64,000 nucleotides of DNA from Trematomus loennbergii. Taxonomy: Eukaryota > Chordata > Actinopteri > Perciformes > Nototheniidae. Below the pieces are notes generated by a model, which worked only from the letters and a program-made list of their open reading frames with translations, did not search any database and was not told the origin of the DNA. The DNA is taken from contig JAAOOA010000006.1 of the NCBI GenBank assembly GCA_012861695.1, forward strand, positions 30,724,734 through 30,788,733, given 5' to 3'. Position numbers and translations under genes: made by a program. Positions 59,931 to 64,000 of the stretch are shown here, one piece after another (the first letter of the stretch is position 1; each line of letters opens with the position of its first letter).

Positions 59931-62222
59931 TCAATCGGAATTATATTTGTCTCCATCATCATCCTCGTTGTCATCTTCACCCCGCAGCTCCTGCGCCATC
60001 TCCCTTTGGTAGAGCCCCCAGCTCCTCCGGCTGTACGAGTGCTCATCCTCCGCGTAACCTGCACACATTAGACAAGGATCTGTTGTAACAAGCCACAACA
60101 CTTTGGTTTAAAATGACAAGCTAAACCAACAAAGGTTGGCACATATCTTTGATAAGTAACTGCACAGGTGAGTTAACAAGGGAGGGGTTTTTCAAACTAA
60201 AATATCAGAGTGTAACCAAACAGGCAAAATTAAACATCTTAAAAAAGAAAGAAGAGAAAATAACTCCTAAACGCCTGGTGTGGGGCAGGGGTTTGTTATT
60301 ACTGGGAATTCTACATAAAAAAAAACTAATTCACTAAAGTTACAGAACAATGACTGTATTGTGATATCATCTCACTGTGATGTTGATCTACTTTGATACC
60401 AGATCAGACGACCATTTTGAAAAAGGAAATGAGGGCTTTGGTAATGAAGGGTTAAGAAAGAGCCCGTGATAACTGACGCATTAATGACTGCAGAACTCCG
60501 TACCACCATAGCGCTCCTCCCGGTCGCTGTCTGCGTCACTGCCCTCATCGGGGTAGTCGTTCCTCCAGTTGCCTTCCTCGTTCTCATCATCCTCATCTTC
60601 ATACACCTCCTCTTCATGCACCACTTGGTCAGGAACCTGCGATAACAAGCAGTTTATACAAAGTCTATTCACTATTGGCTTCTTTCTCCTTACCAAATTG
60701 TGTGTAATAATATGGACTTAAAATATTTTAAACTAATTAAGCAAGACAATGCTCTCATTTTGGTTATATTGTCCAAAATGTGTAATAATAACATTAAAAG
60801 ATAAACAAATTAATTGAATTAGCCATTCAACTAAATTAACAATTTTGGACAGTCTCTTTGTAATTAATATTCTAAGAAATATATAAGAAGCTTTTATAAA
60901 AAACGATCCTGCTAATGTTTTGGGCCAAATGAGAATGCAGGACTTGTCACCTACAGTTGAGCATGCTTCTTTCTGAAGGCTTTATGAATATTGAGGTGCA
61001 TGCAGTTTCTTCCATATGCTGGTCCCTTATGAGAAAAGCAACATGTGGACCAACAGCTTTTCAAAAAGCTACAGACTGGCCAAAAGTAGCATTTCACTTC
61101 AGCAAACATGTGACCCGCCCTATCAAAATCACTCGGATACGGCTCATCCCGAGAAAAATATTTTTGTTGGTTGATTTTAAACGAGAATATTTAACTGTTA
61201 TCGACATTATCAGACAATGAAAATATGTTTGCAGCTCACCAACTTTCTTCCTAGCGACCTTCAATCATTTCAGTAAACAAAAACAACACCCTCGTCTACG
61301 ATGCTTCTAGCTTAAAAACGTGTCAGCCTAATCAATATAATGGATGTGAACAATAAGACTTTTGAACATAATGGAAAGGGACAGCCTGCTAGCCAGTTTG
61401 TTATAGACCAACAAAGAATTCAGAATCATAACTAAACAAACTGTGGTCCTATTAGAGGGAAGTACTAAGCCTGGAGCCCACTCTTTAAAAAGCTCTGGTT
61501 AATCATTTGAAGGCCTTTTTCCTCATAATGGTTTGTTCTGTGATAGACATCAGATTATGCGACATACTTTGCTTAGATTTTGGAAAACAAAAACAAAATG
61601 TATATATTTTTTCTTAAGTAAATCATCTTTTCCGGTCATACCAATCAGATCACAGGTTCAACCCCATCTCTAGCCGCCACCATGAAGTGTCCTTGGGCAA
61701 GATACGTAACCCCAAATGGCTCTTATAGGCTGTACAGCTTTAAAGTGTATGCAAGTCACTTTGGAGAGAGGCGTCAGCTCATTACCTACAATGTATGATT
61801 TTAGGAAGAATGTGACTGATTTTGATAGAGCAAGTTGCATGTAAGCTGACTGCAGGGTAGGCAGAGACGGTCAGCTGACCCTCCTGTTTCTTCACATAAC
61901 AGTTTGATAGCAGGTGTGAAGCCTCACCATGTCTACTCTCTACTTCACCCATGTCTTCATTCACTCACTGCGAGTTCAGCACTCATTCATCTGTCCGTCC
62001 ATCCATCCACACACACCAGTTCTCCCTCGTCGGCGTAGGCCCTGACGGACAGGATGTCCTGGATCCACCCTGCCGTCACCGTTTCCTGGTAGTACAGGTC
62101 ATACACGTAGTCGTCCTCCTGCTCGCGGTGCTCCCCCCCACTTTATCTCCAGCGATGCTCAGGCGCTCCCGCAGCATCTTGGTGTTGTTACACAGGATCG
62201 CCTCTGGGTCTGAGGACAGGGT
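59931..62222 (-). CDS. slc7a6os: SLC7A6OS / Iwr1-like RNA polymerase II nuclear import factor, last three exons
   Basis: Minus-strand exons: 62222 (or 62209)-62017, 60636-60504 and 60058-59931. The peptide order matches the C-terminal half of the family: DPEAILCNNTKMLRERLSI, then DDYVYDLYYQETVTAGWIQDIL, then the acidic run VYEDEDDENEEGNWRNDYPDE, and YAEDEHSYS to the stop at 59933-59931. Introns are GT-AG in phase. One base is missing in the C7 run at 62133-62139, which breaks the frame between the first two motifs; the downstream sequence is well conserved. Iwr1-family proteins bind assembled RNA polymerase II and direct its import into the nucleus. The basic N-terminal part should lie beyond 64000. 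The name refers to the opposite-strand relation to SLC7A6 in mammals; that gene is not visible here. Confidence 0.9.
61660..61775. repeat. SINE-like fragment in an slc7a6os intron
   Basis: The phrases 'acaggttcaaccccatctctagccgccaccatgaagtgtccttgggcaagatac' and 'tgtacagctttaaagtgtatgcaagtcactttggagagaggcgtcagct' resemble the tRNA-derived SINE/LINE tail widespread in fish. Degenerate. Confidence 0.4.
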
Positions 62223-62689
62223 CTTTAGAAATACAAAGAGACAAAATAAATCACTACACAGGTCGTCAATATTAGCATCGTCAACTAATTATTTGAATGA
62301 TAAAATAACAGATGAACGAAGGCAGTTAGTACTTTATGCAATTGACGGATTTTCTTTTTACCATATGTCAGAAAAACACAACTATTCTTGATCCTCAAAC
62401 AAATCCTTTCATTTAATAAGTTGTTAAATGTTACTGTTTAAAGTAATTGACTTTGAAAATGTATTGAAGATTTTTGTTATGAACTTTCACTGTTGATGGG
62501 CATCTTATCCTGGATTATTGACATTCATAAAATGGAGTATAATGGAGGGAAGATTGGATTCGGCTATTTTGCACCTTTTACAACTCTTAGGACTTATTAG
62601 GTTCTTCAAATCTTTAATCCCATTATTATTATTATTATCAGCCAATACCTTGGCTCTCCATAACTCTTCAGCTTATTTTCAGCTACAGA

Positions 62690-63800
62690 AACCATTCAAA
62701 TATTAAACTATTCAGCCTTTTCAGGAATCGATGGGAAACCTTCAACTTTTTAAAAATGTTTTATACTTTTTGAAATAGCTTTTTAAACTCTTTTTTTAAC
62801 ATGGAAGTCAATGGGAGATGCCTTCAAATCCTCTTTTCCTACACTTTGCGCCAAATGCTACTCCTTCCACATACTTTCAGCTAGACACTTCATTCCAACT
62901 TTAAAATCACACAACACCTTCAGCTATTCAAAAATGAATATTTTTGATATCTTTTACACTTTGAGATATTTAACTTAGTTTGGAGCTTGGTAGAGAGGCC
63001 TTTTTCAGATTTTAACATTAGTGTGGATGGAGCAGCTCGTTAAGTCTAGAGTGCTTTGATCTCAAAATAGAGTGCAGGAGTTCTTCAAATTCTCCCCAAA
63101 AATGCTTTAAACTTGCCATAATTCCCAAACCCTACACTCCTCAGACATATTTTTTCATGACAAAACGTAGGAAAACCTCTCCTAGGTTGGAAAATTAAAA
63201 AAAACAAAATGCCTCTTGAGGGCATGAAGAGACAAAAAGTCCACCTAGCTCCCAATTGATTCCCATGTTAAATCTTTCCGGATCTTTCTTCAGAGCAGAG
63301 AAAAGTACAATTTAGACAAACTGCTCCCATCTCCACATTTTACACACAAAACCAAAAAAACAAACATATATCAGTTCATTGGGGTTCCCTGATGCTCACG
63401 GTCTGGTATTTTTATAGGAGCCATAGTTTTTGAACAGGTGGCAAAATTGTAAGATATAAACCTCAATGCATTCTTAAATGGGACTCAGTGCTGCAGTTGG
63501 TAAATCGTCATAAGTCGTCACCATGGTAACTTTTGATCTCTAGGTTTACACACACAGGTGTTTGTAAACATTCATTCACTACTACTTACATTTAATATCT
63601 TTATTTAACTCCTTCAGCCTAATTTCAGCTGCAGGAACCATTCAAATATCAAACTATTCAGCCTTTTCAGCACATGATGGGAAACTTTCAACTTTTTCAA
63701 AATATGTTATACTTTTTAAAAATATTTAGCTTTTTAAAGTCTTTTATTAACATGGAAGTATTGCAATGCATTTGAGCTGTAACAATTTGATTCAAATCAT
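62690..63800. repeat. Directly repeated AT-rich unit, about 950 bp apart
   Basis: The phrase 'accattcaaatattaaactattcagccttttcag...gatgggaaacc ttcaactttt' (62690-62760, continuing to 'aacatggaagtcaatgg') recurs at 63645-63760 ('accattcaaatatcaaactattcagcc...aacatggaagtattgc'). TTCAGC-rich text fills the rest to the window end. This appears to be part of a longer tandem or dispersed repeat. No upstream exon of slc7a6os was recognised here. Confidence 0.6.
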
Positions 63801-64000
63801 TTCACTTTTCTGCAAGTTCAGCAACACACTTACTTTTTTGTAGCTAAAAGCAGCTACCATTCAGCTAATAAAATATTCAGCTTTTTCAGCTAAATTCAGC
63901 CACAAATGTTCAGTTTACAGCATTCGCACGCATTTTCTGCAGGAAATGCATTTTCTAGTTTATTTCAGTGAGGTCTATTCAAGTGCTGGCATGTTGAATT

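Noticed and set aside
1..64000. CRISPR arrays, bacterial operons, riboswitches or a prokaryotic defence system
   Set aside because: None seen; the spliced vertebrate genes and fish repeats exclude a prokaryotic interpretation.
1..64000. Endogenous retrovirus
   Set aside because: No gag, protease, integrase or envelope-like peptide and no paired LTRs were recognised; the only reverse transcriptase is of the non-LTR RTE type.

Overview
This is a eukaryotic, almost certainly teleost fish, genomic window. Genes are split into small exons with GT-AG junctions, and the encoded proteins are vertebrate orthologues. The intergenic and intronic DNA is packed with fish-type repeats: hAT, piggyBac/TTAA, Harbinger-like, an RTE (Rex3-like) LINE, a SINE-like tail and microsatellites. 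There is no bacterial-style gene organisation.

Layout from left to right. Positions 562-831 hold two spliced exons of an unidentified + strand gene that runs off the left edge. Positions 4593-9776 hold pop4 (RNase P/MRP subunit p29), with seven coding exons. Positions 15670-16828 hold plekhf1 (Phafin-1, PH plus FYVE), with two coding exons. Positions 26632-44164 hold pcsk6 (PACE4 proprotein convertase), with 21 coding exons from signal peptide to PLAC domain. Positions 59931-62222 hold the C-terminal three exons of slc7a6os (Iwr1-like) on the - strand, whose 5' exons lie beyond the right edge. pop4 and plekhf1 are also neighbours in mammals; pcsk6 and slc7a6os come from other mammalian linkage groups. 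The genes do not form one pathway: they cover tRNA processing, endosomal phosphoinositide sensing, secretory-pathway proprotein cleavage and RNA polymerase II import.

The most striking structures are transposons. At 12063-14339 one terminal-inverted-repeat element of about 1.14 kb has been interrupted by a near-identical second copy of itself in the opposite orientation, giving a 2.3-kb palindromic array. The array sits inside another repeat whose uninterrupted relative at 58514-58950 preserves the empty site. At 46930-57595 a piggyBac-like element of about 1.2 kb has been inflated to 10.7 kb by stacked insertions, each with its own target-site duplication.

Single-base losses in short G/C runs break the frame of pcsk6 exon 4, plekhf1 (twice) and slc7a6os. 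The shared pattern suggests consensus indel errors more than real pseudogenes. All identifications come from reading the sequence and remembered family features; no database search was run.
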